From positions 248,001-312,000 of the forward strand of contig JAAWWF010000006.1 of the NCBI GenBank assembly GCA_021404565.1: 64,000 nucleotides of DNA. The letters run 5' to 3'. The translations under genes and the position numbers were made by a program. The notes under the pieces are model-generated. The model did no database searches, was not told the origin of the DNA, and was given only the letters and a program-made list of their open reading frames with translations. This DNA comes from Roseivirga sp. Lineage in GTDB: Bacteria > Bacteroidota > Bacteroidia > Cytophagales > Cyclobacteriaceae. Each line of letters begins with the position of its first letter. The stretch's first letter is position 1. Shown piece after piece: positions 63,543 to 64,000 of the stretch.

Positions 63543-64000
63543 TCACTTTTTCAAACCTGCTATTCTTATACTGGCATGTTGGTTGCCGGGGTTGAGCTCC
63601 AGTGATTTTTGGTAGCTGTCGATTGCTTTTGTTTTTTCTCCCAAAGCTTCATAGGCCTCCCCCAGGCTGTCGAAGGCATTGTATGAGTCAGGATAGTTTT
63701 CTGTGTTGAGTTTAAAGAATTCCAGGGCCTGTGATCTTTCTTCTTCATTTCTGCTTCTCAGCTTCCTGTAGCCTACGCTGTTTACCAGTGGTTCGGGTGG
63801 GTTAAAACTATAGGAAAGCCTTTCCGAAATTGATTGGAAGTGTTGTACTAAACTGGCTTTGCTCTCAACATCCCTATCGGAAATACCATAGCCGTCAAAG
63901 ATTGCAGAAATGCCATGGTAAAAGGCTATGGGGGGGACTGAACCATGGTTTTCATTTTCAAAATACTCCAGTTTTGCCGGAAATTCGCCCACAGATTTAC
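63543..64000 (-). CDS. C-terminal part of an esterase-like protein with TPR tail (5' cut by window)
   Basis: The frame is open to the window edge and continues beyond it. The visible part begins in EYFENENHGSVPPIAFYHGI, typical of the end of the Esterase D / PF00756 alpha/beta-hydrolase fold with the catalytic His in NHGSVP. A TPR-like tail follows (about the last 60 residues, SLGEAYEALGEKTKAIDSYQ, then KSLELNPGNQ). Such fusions are frequent in Bacteroidota. Substrate unknown. Confidence 0.8.
   Translation of the reverse strand, partial: KSVGEFPAKLEYFENENHGSVPPIAFYHGISAIFDGYGISDRDVESKASLVQHFQSISERLSYSFNPPEPLVNSVGYRKLRSRNEEERSQALEFFKLNTENYPDSYNAFDSLGEAYEALGEKTKAIDSYQKSLELNPGNQHASIRIAGLKK

Overview
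The window looks like chromosome from a Cytophagales-type member of the Bacteroidota. The signs are a SusC/SusD pair, lipoproteins with short lipoboxes, AraC regulators with membrane-spanning N-termini, a LytS/LytTR pair, a PadR-linked FtsX permease, a 7TM-DISM receptor, weak ribosome binding sites, and a TAnnTTTG promoter in front of one gene. A marine or aquatic lifestyle is an inference from the sulfatase and glucan-utilisation genes. I saw no rRNA or tRNA, no CRISPR array and no complete insertion sequence.

Layout. 1-8 kb is housekeeping: a TPR lipoprotein, an SRAP-fold protein that lacks the catalytic residues, the E2 subunit of pyruvate dehydrogenase, HslV, a class III aminotransferase and an AraC regulator. 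8.1-11.1 kb holds a PadR regulator overlapping a large FtsX permease. 11.2-30.5 kb is a polysaccharide utilisation locus on the minus strand. Read in the direction of transcription it runs: SGNH esterase, 7TM receptor with a transposase-derived DNA-binding tail, SusC, SusD, a double-LamG surface lipoprotein, two PF10091 (GH144-like) glucanases, an esterase, a GH3 glucosidase, a sulfatase and a terminator. An endonuclease/phosphatase gene and a TauE-type exporter follow. The enzyme set fits uptake and cleavage of a beta-glucan, possibly beta-1,2-glucan carrying ester or sulfate groups.

30.6-36 kb has a DUF5916 outer-membrane protein divergent from a LysR regulator, a cREC receiver protein with an unknown partner, and a small monooxygenase. 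36.4-40 kb (a LytS/LytTR pair and a serine hydrolase) is visibly lower in GC. 40-50 kb carries envelope, heme and stress genes, including a sigma/anti-sigma pair with a secreted ExbD-like protein upstream. 50.7-64 kb is a run of minus-strand accessory genes: an FtsX permease, a creatininase broken by an in-frame stop, a serine hydrolase, a C39-like cysteine peptidase, a 2OG oxygenase, GrpB, a cupin and several unknowns. The last gene is cut by the window edge.

The strongest candidate for an undescribed system is the receptor at 27842-29692. It joins a 7TM-DISM sensor and coiled coil to the zinc ribbon and helix-turn-helix of an IS1595-type transposase, without the DDE nuclease, and sits directly upstream of the SusC operon. 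The second is a family of about 140-bp structured intergenic repeats (5.4, 50.5 and 57.6 kb, with a decayed relative at 30.6 kb). One hairpin in them keeps its pairing while its sequence changes, and every copy lies just beyond the 3' end of a minus-strand gene.
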